A stretch of 64,000 bases of DNA from CAWDMN01 sp963803155 (GTDB lineage: Bacteria > Acidobacteriota > Terriglobia > Versatilivoradales > Versatilivoraceae). Position 1 is the stretch's first letter. Each line of letters starts with the position of its first letter. A program made the position numbers and the translations under genes. Below the pieces are notes generated by a model, which was not told the DNA's origin, did not search any database, and worked only from the letters and a program-made list of their open reading frames with translations. Below, in pieces: positions 17,500-26,393 of this stretch. The DNA lies in NCBI GenBank assembly GCA_963803155.1, contig CAWDMN010000048.1, positions 69,882-133,881 on the forward strand, in the 5' to 3' direction.

Positions 17500-17740
17500 G
17501 TGAAGTTTTTGTCGAGTTAATGGTTATAACGGAATACAGCAATCATTATGAGGAATATCAATGCCCCTTCCTAGGAAATCCGGCCCGGAGCGGCTTATAA
17601 TCCGTCCGCCCAGCGAATGGCGCAGCAGTTTGATCCGTTCTACACAGGGAGGTAAATTGTCACAAATTTCTCGACCTTTGTGAAGTGAATCTGTCTGGCG
17701 CCTGTCTCCAAAGCAACAAGTTGGATTAGGAGGTAGTGAA

Positions 17741-19705
17741 ATGGTCCGTTGGCAAACCATAGAATTTCTCGTTTCTAAATTGTCTGCTTTCACTCAGAAA
17801 CATATAGCGGTGCTGATCTGTCTGAGCCTGGCCTTTATTGCTTTTTCCCACAGTTCTGATTTAATTTCGAGTCAATTCCCCTGCGATTTAATCATTACCG
17901 AAGTAGCTGCCGACCGATCGTCCTCTCATTCAGTTTTTTATTTGCCTCATCCTGATGGAAGCCGGATTGTGCGATGGTCTCCCAACGGGACAATAACGCC
18001 GCTGACCGAGGGATTTACGGCAGCGGCAGATCCCGTTGTCTCCTACAATGGAAAGAGGATTTTGTTTGCAGGCAAACGCCAACCCCATGATTTTTGGAAC
18101 ATTTGGGAAATGGACGCTACGGGCCAGAACAAGCGCCAAATCACAGCCAACATGGGGGATTGTATAGAACCCAAGTACTTAGGGGTCATTTCTCTCACCC
18201 AAATATATTCTAATGACAGAAACCGATGGGTCGCCTTCATTTCCATTTCATCTGGGGCCTTTGAAGAATTGGCCGCCAATTGTGATTATGGCGAGGGAAC
18301 CCCCGATTTTGCCCGTCAGCGGGCCTCCGCCCTCTATATTCAGAATCTCGATGCCGTGGAAGGACAGAAATCTCTAACCAGGCGGATCACCTTTAATCTT
18401 TCCAGCGACTTCTCTCCGTACCCGCTTGAAGATGGACGCATCTTGTATACCAGCCATCAACCTTGGGCCGATGGACAACATTCGGCGGGGAAGTTCATCT
18501 TGATGGCCTGCAATGGGGATGGGGCCGGGGCCCATTTGCTTTGCGGCAATGAGCGGGTCAGCCGCATAAAAACCATGGCTTGTGAAATGCCTGACCACAC
18601 CGTTGTATTCGTAGAATCCGAACGGGCCATGACGGAAGAAGGAGGCTCGTTGGCACGTGTCTCATTGAAACATCCCGGGGACAGCTTGGAATCGCTCAGT
18701 GGACCTGGCATACGGTATCTTCATCCGCATCCATTGCCCGATGGGCGCCTGCTGGTGGCATGCAGCATGAACTATAGCCCGATGGGAATTGTGAATTTCG
18801 ATTTTGAAAAGCGTGCCCCAGGACAAACCATCGTTTCCTTTCCCCATTGGGACCTATTGGAAGCCGTCCCCCTGGTTCCCCATCCGGAACCCAAGGGACA
18901 AGTGGCTTCCTCTGCGGGGTCAGACTTCTCTGCAGAGCTTTATTGTCTCAATGTGTACGATTCCGACACTCCCATGTCGCACTTTATCAAGCCAGGCGAT
19001 ATCACTCACGTCCGGCTTTTGGAGGGGATTTCGCAGATCCAGCCTCCGGAACCCGCTAACAGCCCGATGCAGCTTACCCCGCTGCCCTGGCGAAAAGCGA
19101 GAATTTTAGGGGAAATTGCGGTGGACCCCGCGGGATCCTTTTGCGCCAGAGTCCCCTCCAATACCCCCCTGCAAATTCAGGTCTTGAATACCCATGGGCT
19201 GGCTATACAAACCATCCCGGGCTGGATTTGGGCAACTCCGGGCACGAGTATTCGATGCGGCGGCTGTCATGAAAAACGGGGACCATCTTCGGAAATTCCC
19301 ACGAAGGCAATGTCCCCCTGCTCTACGCCCATTTCATTGCTATCTTCCCATCAATATCGAAGCGTCGATTTTAAGCACCAAGTTTGGCCTATCGTGGAAC
19401 GGCACTGCGCGTCGTGCCATGCAGGAGCAACGCCAGCGGGCGGATTGTCATTATCCTTTGCAGAGAATGGACCGTCTATAAAGGCATACCAAAGTCTGCT
19501 TGCCCCCAAAACCGGGAGAATGGCCGGGAGTATGGGAAAGTATGTCTATCCAGGATTTTCCTATAGAAGCGTGTTGGCACGTTTGTTCTGCTCCCCAGAG
19601 GGGGCGCCCCGGTCCGGCATCAATCACCCCCAAGTTCCTTTGAGTGTCGCTGAGCAGAAAACCATCATTGAATGGATTGATTTGGGGGCGCTATGGGAGG
19701 ACTAG
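17741..19705 (+). CDS. HzsA-like exported beta-propeller protein with two c-type heme sites
   Basis: A 654-residue protein with a signal-anchor-like segment at residues 22-38. A six-bladed TolB/WD-like propeller follows (DPVVSYNGKRILFAGKR, WNIWEMDATGQNKRQIT, DGRILYTSHQPW). The C-terminal third has two heme c motifs, CGGCH at about residue 506 and CASCH at about 556. The pattern resembles the middle and C-terminal parts of the hydrazine synthase alpha subunit, a family also widespread in non-anammox Planctomycetes and Verrucomicrobia, where its role is unknown. AGGAGGTAGTGAA precedes the ATG. It follows DUF89 by 241 bases. Hydrazine chemistry should not be inferred; an electron-transfer role outside the membrane is likelier. 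Confidence 0.8.
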   Translation: MVRWQTIEFLVSKLSAFTQKHIAVLICLSLAFIAFSHSSDLISSQFPCDLIITEVAADRSSSHSVFYLPHPDGSRIVRWSPNGTITPLTEGFTAAADPVVSYNGKRILFAGKRQPHDFWNIWEMDATGQNKRQITANMGDCIEPKYLGVISLTQIYSNDRNRWVAFISISSGAFEELAANCDYGEGTPDFARQRASALYIQNLDAVEGQKSLTRRITFNLSSDFSPYPLEDGRILYTSHQPWADGQHSAGKFILMACNGDGAGAHLLCGNERVSRIKTMACEMPDHTVVFVESERAMTEEGGSLARVSLKHPGDSLESLSGPGIRYLHPHPLPDGRLLVACSMNYSPMGIVNFDFEKRAPGQTIVSFPHWDLLEAVPLVPHPEPKGQVASSAGSDFSAELYCLNVYDSDTPMSHFIKPGDITHVRLLEGISQIQPPEPANSPMQLTPLPWRKARILGEIAVDPAGSFCARVPSNTPLQIQVLNTHGLAIQTIPGWIWATPGTSIRCGGCHEKRGPSSEIPTKAMSPCSTPISLLSSHQYRSVDFKHQVWPIVERHCASCHAGATPAGGLSLSFAENGPSIKAYQSLLAPKTGRMAGSMGKYVYPGFSYRSVLARLFCSPEGAPRSGINHPQVPLSVAEQKTIIEWIDLGALWED

Positions 19706-19887
19706 CTGTTTATGCGAGAGTTGGAAATGAGCGCCCATCCACTTCTGATGAAGCATCCTCGGGTGATGTGCTCCGAATCGAATGTCTTATGCCGGTTGGG
19801 CAACGGTGACACTTGCCGATCTTCTTTGTTAGCATGAACTTTTTTTATACTTGCAATGTTATGCGCATATGCTCATAATGTATTCCT

Positions 19888-20220
19888 ATGGTACGGCCTA
19901 AAGAATGCCGCAAGATTTCAGTCATGCCTGGGGACAATTATTTTAAGCCTCGCGGGATTCCTCTCATTCACCTGAGTGAAGTGCAATTGGGTTTGGACGA
20001 ATTTGAAGCTATTCGTTTAGCTGATTTCGAAAGTCTATACCATGCTGAAGCCGCCAAGCGAATGGGTGTGTCCCGGGCAACTTTTGGCCGGATGGTCTCA
20101 AAGGGGCGGCACAAGATAGCGGAAGCCCTTGTTATGGGAAAGGCCCTAAAAATCCAGGGGGGCGCCGTAAAAATCAAAGCCGCCTCAAAAAGTCACAATA
20201 AAAAGGAGCAATATTCATGA
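19888..20220 (+). CDS. DUF134 family DNA-binding protein
   Basis: A 110-residue protein with the DUF134 signature MVRPKECRKI, the YFKPRGIPL segment, LGLDEFEAIRLADFE, and an HTH (AAKRMGVSRATFGRMVSKGR). The family resembles sigma-factor region 4 and is usually found next to NifX-like proteins, probably as a local regulator. The next gene overlaps by 4 bp, a very common pairing. It is a good candidate to control the cluster, but no operator was identified. Confidence 0.88.
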   Translation: MVRPKECRKISVMPGDNYFKPRGIPLIHLSEVQLGLDEFEAIRLADFESLYHAEAAKRMGVSRATFGRMVSKGRHKIAEALVMGKALKIQGGAVKIKAASKSHNKKEQYS

Positions 20221-20570
20221 AAGTAGCTTTGCCGTGCAGGGACAACCAAGTGGATGGCCATTTTGGCCACTGCGAATATTTCACAATTTTCACTATTGGG
20301 GAGGCGGGAGAGATATTAGAAGAACTTAAGTTGATTCCTCCGCCCAGTTGCGGTTGTAAATCCGATATTGTTTCTCAACTGGCAGCCCTGGGAGTTGAAA
20401 CCATGTTGGCGGGCAATATTGGTGCAGGCGCCGTGAGCGTGCTGGGAATGCATGGCATCAAAGTGGCTCGAGGTTTTTCCGGAGATCCACGCCACGCCGT
20501 CACCGCCTGGTTGGCCGGAGCACAAATGGACTCCGGCGAAACCTGCACGCACCATGGTAATTGCCATTAA
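20217..20570 (+). CDS. NifX/ORP-type cluster-binding protein
   Basis: A 117-residue single-domain NifX/ORP protein: MKVALPCRDNQVDGHFGHCE is the opening strand, followed by GVETMLAGNIGAGAVSVLGM and the closing helix. The Cys/His-rich tail (ETCTHHGNCH) and the CGC in the middle (SCGCKSD) are possible extra metal ligands. The start overlaps the DUF134 stop. This is the fourth NifX-type domain in the window, the others being at 2410, 4790 and the end of the gene finishing at 13037. Confidence 0.88.
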   Translation: MKVALPCRDNQVDGHFGHCEYFTIFTIGEAGEILEELKLIPPPSCGCKSDIVSQLAALGVETMLAGNIGAGAVSVLGMHGIKVARGFSGDPRHAVTAWLAGAQMDSGETCTHHGNCH

Positions 20571-20613
20571 TAAAATAGTATGACATGCCTTGAATCTAAT
20601 TTGAGGAGTGGCT

Positions 20614-22275
20614 ATGGTATTGTCTTCGCACCAACGAGTTCTTATTGTGGGCGGTGTTGCCGGAGGAGCTTCTTGTGCAGCCCGGCTTCGAAGGCTTTCA
20701 GAAAAAACGGAGATCATCATTTTTGAGCGGGGTTCTTATGTCTCATTCGCCAATTGCGGATTACCTTACTATATTGGCGATGTTATCAAAGAAGAGAATA
20801 AGCTTCTGGTTTCGAGTCCTGAACTATTTAAGCAGAGATTCAATATAGAAGTCCGGCTGGAAAACAACGTGACCGCAATTGACCGTATTCAGCGCCAAAT
20901 TGAAATACAAGATCTTAAAAATAATAGGAGACTAGTGGAACCCTATGATGCCCTGGTTTTAGCCCCAGGGGCAAGCCCGATTAGGCCTTCGCTTCCAGGG
21001 ATAGACCTCCCCGGGATATTCTCGCTGCGAACGATTCCTGACAGCCGCCAAATACGTGAATGGATTATAAATCGGAAAATATCTCAGGCAGTCATCATCG
21101 GGGGCGGCTTTATTGGTTTAGAGATGGCAGAAAACCTGGCGCGCAGGGGGATTACCGTAACCTTGCTAGAAAAGCTAAATCAAGTTATGCCTCCTTTTGA
21201 TCCCGAGATGGCAGTTATGATCCAAGAACATATGGAGCAAAAAGGAGTAAGACTTTTTCTAAATGATGAAGTCATCAGCTTTCAGCACACAAATGATGGG
21301 AATTTGCTGGTGTCCACGCATTCCGGGAAAGAACACCTTGCAGAAATGGTCATTCTGGCCATTGGCGTTAAGTCGGATATTTCATTAGCTCGCGACGCAG
21401 GACTAGAACTGGGAACACGTGGGGGAATCCGAGTCGATTCTGGCATGCAAACTTCAGATGAAAATATCTGGGCTGTTGGGGATGCAGTCGAAGTCCAAGA
21501 TTATGTGACCAAGGAAAGTGTCTTAGTTCCCTTGGCGGGACCCGCCAACTGCCAGGGCCGAATTGCCGCGGATAACATCTGCGGGCGAACCAGGAAGTTT
21601 CGAGGCGTTCAAGCCACCTCCGTATGCGGAGTGTTTGGACTGACTGCGGCTTCGACCGGTGCAAATGAAAAAACACTTCGGAGTTTGGAGATTCAATTCG
21701 AAAAAAGTTATCTCCATCCTACCCAGCATGTCGGCTATTTCCCAGGCGCCAAGCCCATCTCCATGAAAATCCTGTTCTCTCCCGAGAATGGGCGGATTTT
21801 AGGAGCACAGGCCATTGGCGCTGAAGGAGTGGAACGGCGCATCGACGTCATAGCCATGGCGATCCAAAAAGAGGGAACTGTTTTTGATCTGGAGCAAGCC
21901 GAACTGTGTTATGCCCCCCAGTATGGGGCAGCCAAAGATCCGGTGAACTTTGCCGGCATGATTGCTGCTAATATCCTGAAGGGTGATGTCCCAGTCGCTT
22001 TTTGGGAAAATGTCAGTACAAGCAGCCCCATGATCGTGGATGTTCGCGAACCTGAGGAATATGCGCTGGGGCATTGGCCAGACGCCATTAGTCTACCCTT
22101 ATCGCAACTCCGTGGCCGGCTTCAGGAATTGCCGATAAACCAGGAAATTTGGCTGTATTGTGGTGTAGGCCAACGATCCTATTATGCGACGCGGATTTTG
22201 CTGCAGCATGGATTCAAGGTGCACAATCTGTCTGGTGGTTTTAAAACCTTGAAATCTTGGGAACCTTTATTCTAA
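20614..22275 (+). CDS. CoA-disulfide-reductase-like FAD enzyme fused to rhodanese
   Basis: A 553-residue protein. Residues 1-440 are a pyridine-nucleotide disulfide oxidoreductase: GGVAGGASCAARLRR, the redox cysteine in SFANCGLPYYIGD (about residue 44), GGGFIGLEMAENL, and IWAVGDAVE. Residues 450-553 are a rhodanese domain with DVREPEEYALGHWPDA and the active-site cysteine in LYCGVGQRSYYA. This is the CoADR-RHD type, which reduces CoA or glutathione persulfides and polysulfide with NAD(P)H. ATG 20614 is 5 bases after GAGGAG; the in-frame GTG at 20608 overlaps the site. A sulfur-reducing enzyme next to NifX and DsrE proteins suggests sulfane-sulfur handling. Confidence 0.9.
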   Translation: MVLSSHQRVLIVGGVAGGASCAARLRRLSEKTEIIIFERGSYVSFANCGLPYYIGDVIKEENKLLVSSPELFKQRFNIEVRLENNVTAIDRIQRQIEIQDLKNNRRLVEPYDALVLAPGASPIRPSLPGIDLPGIFSLRTIPDSRQIREWIINRKISQAVIIGGGFIGLEMAENLARRGITVTLLEKLNQVMPPFDPEMAVMIQEHMEQKGVRLFLNDEVISFQHTNDGNLLVSTHSGKEHLAEMVILAIGVKSDISLARDAGLELGTRGGIRVDSGMQTSDENIWAVGDAVEVQDYVTKESVLVPLAGPANCQGRIAADNICGRTRKFRGVQATSVCGVFGLTAASTGANEKTLRSLEIQFEKSYLHPTQHVGYFPGAKPISMKILFSPENGRILGAQAIGAEGVERRIDVIAMAIQKEGTVFDLEQAELCYAPQYGAAKDPVNFAGMIAANILKGDVPVAFWENVSTSSPMIVDVREPEEYALGHWPDAISLPLSQLRGRLQELPINQEIWLYCGVGQRSYYATRILLQHGFKVHNLSGGFKTLKSWEPLF

Positions 22276-22433
22276 TAGAAGTGCTCCCTTTTTTGGAACC
22301 GCCACCATGATTTGTCTCTCCTGCTGGCACTCCTTTCATCGGCAGTAATTTGCCACCAGATGGGCCGTCTTGTTATGCTCTGATCCGTTCATCTTGCCTC
22401 GTCTTGTAATTTGACCGGATAATCTGAAAAAGA

Positions 22434-24032
22434 TCAGAGATCTTCAATGCTGGCCACCAGATCATCGATCACCTTCCGATCCGTTTTGGGATTAAAAAAG
22501 ACGGCTTTCCAGGCCGGAAGCGGTACGTCATGGGGAAGGTATCCCATGCTCGTGGTAAAGCTCAGGTGGGCATCCCGGCGTGGATCCATGCTAGCCTCCC
22601 GCTTTTCAAAGAGTCGGTGAATTTCGGCAAAATAGCGATGGTATTTCTCTTCCGGGACACCCCCCTTTTCAAGCTGGGAATAAATATCTGCGGCATTGCG
22701 TCCCTTGGGCAGGACCCACCACACCACCTGAGGCCCCAGGGCATGTGGATTAAGAACCCTGCAATAATCCAATTCAGCCAGTTTCAGGCGCAAGTAGGCT
22801 GCCATCTCCAAGGCATGGATCACCAGCATCTGAAAGCCGATCAGTCCAATCCCATTCAAGCTGGCCATGACAGAATAGGGGCCGATGGCCGGGCGGGAGC
22901 ATTCCAAGGTAAACAGTGCCGGATCCCTCCGGTAATCGGCTTCGCAGAAATAAGGAACCTCCTGTTTATTGCGGCTCAAAAGGCGCAGGTCATCACGCCG
23001 ATTGACAATGAAGGCGCTGGAAGGGTAATGTCCCCATCCCATCTTGTGAAAATCCACTGTTACAGAGTCGGCTTGCATCAAACCATAGACCTGCGAGTGC
23101 ACAACCTTCACCGTCTCCAGCAACTCCTGCTCAATTCCCAGGGGGTTCTGCTCCATGTCGTATTCCGTAAGGAAACAGAGAGGCCACCCTACTGCGGCAT
23201 CCACATGAAGCTGGGGAACCGGCATTTCATATTGGCGGGCTTTTTCCTCCATAATTCGGCGAATCCCCGCCACATCATCCATCCCGAAGGCATCCGTGGT
23301 GCCAAAAGTGGCGATCACAAAAGCGACCCGGAATTTGTCACGGTAAAGGATGTCCAGCCGGTCTGACAGCAGGTCCAGCCGAATGGAGCAATTGGCATCC
23401 GTCGGGATGCAATGCAGGTTGTCGGTCCCAATTCCCAGCCAGCCGGCCAGAGTCGCATTGGAATAGTGGGCTGCCTGAGAGGCAATTCCCGCCAACCGTT
23501 TCCCCTGAAAACCTTGTTGCATGGCGCCTGGCAGCACTTTCTCAATACCTATCTTGGCACCGTAGAAATTAGAAATGGTCCCTCCCATGGTAAAAACTCC
23601 CCAAGGGGAGGCCGTATGGTAAAAAAGCAAATTTGCCAAAGCCGTGATGGCTTTCACTTCCAGTTCATTGGAGCGTTGACTGTAAGTATCGATGCAGAGA
23701 TTGGGGTTTTTCAGCAGACATGCTAGAACGCCCACCAGTGAGGCATAGTTAGCGGGACCCTTTACGTTTTCCAGGTGCAGCTTGGAATTCCAGCCATCGG
23801 TTCCCCAGAAAAAGGGGAAAATGGCATCACGTGCGTCTTTTAGGTTTCCTGGCAGCGTGTGAATTTCTGGATTGTCTTGGGCTGTCTCATAATTGCGGGA
23901 CATGAGCGCGCTGGGATGGAGCACCTCCTCAGCTTCCATGGCACTGAGCAGTTCATTGAAAATCTCCAGGATCTCCTTGCGGTCACAGGTGAAGAAAGTA
24001 TCTACCAGCTTCTGGAACCTGGCGTCATCCAT
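22434..24032 (-). CDS. Group II PLP-dependent amino-acid decarboxylase
   Basis: A 532-residue PLP enzyme of the glutamate/aspartate/aromatic decarboxylase fold. Visible are GGTISNFYGAKIGIEK, HVDAAVGWPL, and the PLP lysine in VDFHKMGWGHYPSSAF. The N-terminal helices and the C-terminal dimer segment are present, and the length is usual. Which amino acid is used cannot be told. GGAGGGG lies 8 bases before the ATG at 24032. It is transcribed against the cofactor cluster and stands alone. Confidence 0.85.
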   Translation of the reverse strand: MDDARFQKLVDTFFTCDRKEILEIFNELLSAMEAEEVLHPSALMSRNYETAQDNPEIHTLPGNLKDARDAIFPFFWGTDGWNSKLHLENVKGPANYASLVGVLACLLKNPNLCIDTYSQRSNELEVKAITALANLLFYHTASPWGVFTMGGTISNFYGAKIGIEKVLPGAMQQGFQGKRLAGIASQAAHYSNATLAGWLGIGTDNLHCIPTDANCSIRLDLLSDRLDILYRDKFRVAFVIATFGTTDAFGMDDVAGIRRIMEEKARQYEMPVPQLHVDAAVGWPLCFLTEYDMEQNPLGIEQELLETVKVVHSQVYGLMQADSVTVDFHKMGWGHYPSSAFIVNRRDDLRLLSRNKQEVPYFCEADYRRDPALFTLECSRPAIGPYSVMASLNGIGLIGFQMLVIHALEMAAYLRLKLAELDYCRVLNPHALGPQVVWWVLPKGRNAADIYSQLEKGGVPEEKYHRYFAEIHRLFEKREASMDPRRDAHLSFTTSMGYLPHDVPLPAWKAVFFNPKTDRKVIDDLVASIEDL

Positions 24033-24575
24033 GGGACTCGCCCCTCCCCCAGATTTGAATTGTCAAAAGGTGATCAGCACTCCCAACGCATCCCAATCGC
24101 TAAATTATAGTCTCACGATCAGACTTGTCCAAAACATTTGCACAGAGACCAGGGAGAGACCAGAATAACAGGATTTCGGAACCGCATTAAAATAGTCTGA
24201 CGGAAATCGGTGCGGAAAGGGAGGATCCGGACCATGAAAAAATGGGTGTTCTCTTTCTGGACAACAAACACAAATTAATCGGCTTTTAATTTGTGGCGAT
24301 CGGCACAATAGAGCTCCCATTTTCCCCCGCGAGATCATCAAATCAGCTCTGTTATATAATGCTGCCACGCTCGGCATGATTACAAATCCCTATAATCCCC
24401 AAAGTGGTTTTACCTCTTATGGGGTAAGCTGCAGTTGGAATGCCTCATTTCCTTTGCCAACATTTTTTGGTTATGTGAGACTAGATTGAGGTAAAAACTA
24501 CTTGAGTTCCGTTCTCTAGGTTAAAAACAGCACTGACCGGCTAGAAACAAATCGACTGTAATAGAGGGGGATCCC
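24033..24575. other. Intergenic region between divergent decarboxylase and nikR genes
   Basis: About 540 bases. The two small open frames here (24105-24377 minus, and the continuation of shadow frames on the plus strand) have no domain or ribosome site. The region should hold the two divergent promoters. No inverted repeat matching a NikR site was found in front of nikR. Confidence 0.4.
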
Positions 24576-25010
24576 ATGAATGCTAAAAATCCATTGCGCC
24601 GTTTTGGAGTGGCTATGGAGAAGAACTTGTTGGAACAATTAGACCGCCTATGCACACGCAAAGGATACCAGAGCCGCTCTGAGGCTATCCGGGATTTGGT
24701 GAGGGATTCGCTGGTTGAAGATCGAGTGCAAGATGAAAATACTGAAACCGTTGGAACAGTGACCATTATTTATGACCATCACCAGAGAGAATTGGGAGAC
24801 AAGCTCACTTCCTTCCAGCATCGACATTTGAACATCATTATTTCTGCTTTGCATGTGCACTTGAATGCCCATCTTTGTCTGGAAGTTCTTATTCTACGAG
24901 GGAAAATCAAAGACATTAAGAAAATGGCCGATGGTTTGATCGCCACCAAAGGGGTTCAGCACGGCAAATTGGTGGTTACCACCCAAGAGTATGGCGCCCA
25001 TTCTCATTAG
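24576..25010 (+). CDS. nikR: Nickel-responsive regulator NikR
   Basis: A 144-residue repressor. Residues 8-50 form the ribbon-helix-helix domain (RRFGVAMEKNLLEQLDRL, SRSEAIRDLVRDSL). The C-terminal ACT-like domain holds the nickel site: HVHLNAHLC has the spacing His-x-His-x5-Cys that corresponds to His87, His89 and Cys95 of the E. coli protein, and the preceding QHRH supplies the fourth ligand. NikR shuts off nickel uptake when nickel is bound. The nickel uptake genes follow immediately on the other strand. A candidate operator is at 29577. Confidence 0.92.
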   Translation: MNAKNPLRRFGVAMEKNLLEQLDRLCTRKGYQSRSEAIRDLVRDSLVEDRVQDENTETVGTVTIIYDHHQRELGDKLTSFQHRHLNIIISALHVHLNAHLCLEVLILRGKIKDIKKMADGLIATKGVQHGKLVVTTQEYGAHSH

Positions 25011-25152
25011 GAGAGGAGTCTTTTCTTGGCAGACGCCTCATGACGCCAAGCCAAGTCGTTCTTAATGAGAGCATTCTCCCTTCTAAAAATTTGGATGCCC
25101 TTGACAAGTGCTTTCTGTCTGGATTTGGAAATTTCCAGAATAATAATTGCCA

Positions 25153-25845
25153 TTAAATCACGCCTGCCTGCAGGAGCAATGCCTCATCGTCCAGAATTTC
25201 CTCCGTAGTGCCAAAGTCGAGGATGCGCCCTTCACCCAGCACCAGCAGGCGGGAGGTGACCCTGCGCAGAAAATCGAGATCATGGCTGACAATGAGCCGG
25301 GAAACCGAGAGCCGCTGGAGCTCATTAATCAGCTGGCGTCTGGCTCTGCCATCCAACTCAGCCGTAGGCTCATCCAGCAATAAAAGGTCGGGATGGTGGG
25401 CCAGAGCAGCAATAATGGCCACGCGTTTGCGCTCCCCGAGACTCAGTTGAGATACCGGACGCCGGGCCACCGCCATCAATCCCGCTTGGTTTAGCAATTC
25501 CAAGGCGCGTCGATGTGCATCTATTCCATCTTCCCGGGAATTGGTTAAGGCAAACTGAAGGTCTTCCGCCACCGAAGGCATGAATAATTGATCTTCAGGA
25601 TTCTGAAAAACTACGCCAATCCGCTGCAATGCACGTTTACTCCACTTCTCCCCAAAAAGACGAATTTCCCCCCGTGCCTTTAATAGTCCGAGCAAACACC
25701 AAAGAAGCGTGCTTTTCCCGGACCCATTCCCGCCAATCAAACCGGTGCTTTCGCCCGAATGAACTTCAAGGTCAAGGTTATCGAAAATGGGATGATCCGA
25801 TGAGTAGGAAAAGCCGAGTTGATGGGCCTCTAAAACCAAGGTCAT
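25153..25845 (-). CDS. ECF/CbiO-type transporter ATPase (nickel or cobalt uptake)
   Basis: A 230-residue ABC ATPase. Visible are the Walker A GGNGSGKSTLL, the Q-loop FQNPEDQLF (typical of CbiO/EcfA), the signature LSLGERKR, the Walker B LLLDEPTAELDGR and the H-loop SHDLDFL. It powers the ECF-type transporter with the membrane proteins encoded upstream. ATG at 25845 is used; longer frames reach 26106 inside the neighbouring gene and are shadows. It overlaps the CbiQ-type gene by 4 bp. Last gene of the minus-strand nickel operon. Confidence 0.88.
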   Translation of the reverse strand: MTLVLEAHQLGFSYSSDHPIFDNLDLEVHSGESTGLIGGNGSGKSTLLWCLLGLLKARGEIRLFGEKWSKRALQRIGVVFQNPEDQLFMPSVAEDLQFALTNSREDGIDAHRRALELLNQAGLMAVARRPVSQLSLGERKRVAIIAALAHHPDLLLLDEPTAELDGRARRQLINELQRLSVSRLIVSHDLDFLRRVTSRLLVLGEGRILDFGTTEEILDDEALLLQAGVI

Positions 25846-26393
25846 TTCGCCAATCCTTTCAGCAGTTGCGCCGCAAAGAAATGCTCGGCCCTGATAAAGC
25901 ACCGGCTGAAAAGCGCCGTCATAGCGCCCGCTAATGAACGGATCAAAACACGGCCATGAAGTCGGCGATGGGTCCAACGCCAAGCTCGTAACAGGCGCAG
26001 CGATTCTTCTCCCAGAATTACTACAAAGTGGCGGATGAAGAAGAAGTAAAGCGCCACCTGGAACCGTAGCGTCTCCCGCGGCGTGTGCAATAGGATCTCC
26101 ATCCATGGGAAAATTCGAAAAGCCGCTGAAGCAAAAAGAGAGACTGCTACCATCTTAAGGGGAAGAAGGTTGGCTGGGCTGGAGGCAATTTGCTGCATCA
26201 CCCAAAATGCGGCGGCGGTGATAAGGACAGGTAGACAAGAGCGCAGGGCCTGGCGCCAAGTGTGACAGATCAGCCGATAGATGATAAATCCCGACCCCAT
26301 CATCACCCCAAGCCACCATCCATTCCTGCCTATAACGCACACCAGCGCCGCAAACAATAAAATCAAGCCAGCCAAAACGTGGAGGATTAACAT
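25842..26393 (-). CDS. ECF/CbiQ-type transmembrane component
   Basis: A 183-residue membrane protein with about five hydrophobic segments and an Arg-rich loop (RLLRAWRWTHRRLHGR) near residues 140-155, where EcfT/CbiQ proteins contact the ATPase. It couples ATP hydrolysis to the substrate-binding component. The start at 26393 overlaps the methyltransferase stop; an in-frame ATG at 26426 would add 11 residues and has an AGAAGAAA-type site, so the start is not settled. Its stop overlaps the ATPase start by 4 bp. Confidence 0.78.
   Translation of the reverse strand: MLILHVLAGLILLFAALVCVIGRNGWWLGVMMGSGFIIYRLICHTWRQALRSCLPVLITAAAFWVMQQIASSPANLLPLKMVAVSLFASAAFRIFPWMEILLHTPRETLRFQVALYFFFIRHFVVILGEESLRLLRAWRWTHRRLHGRVLIRSLAGAMTALFSRCFIRAEHFFAAQLLKGLAK

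Noticed and set aside
17741..19705. Reading the HzsA-like gene as evidence for anammox.
   Set aside because: No other hydrazine genes are present, and the family is wider than anammox bacteria.
22530..23366. A 278-codon plus-strand frame.
   Set aside because: It is the antisense shadow of the PLP decarboxylase, whose motifs and length are clear.
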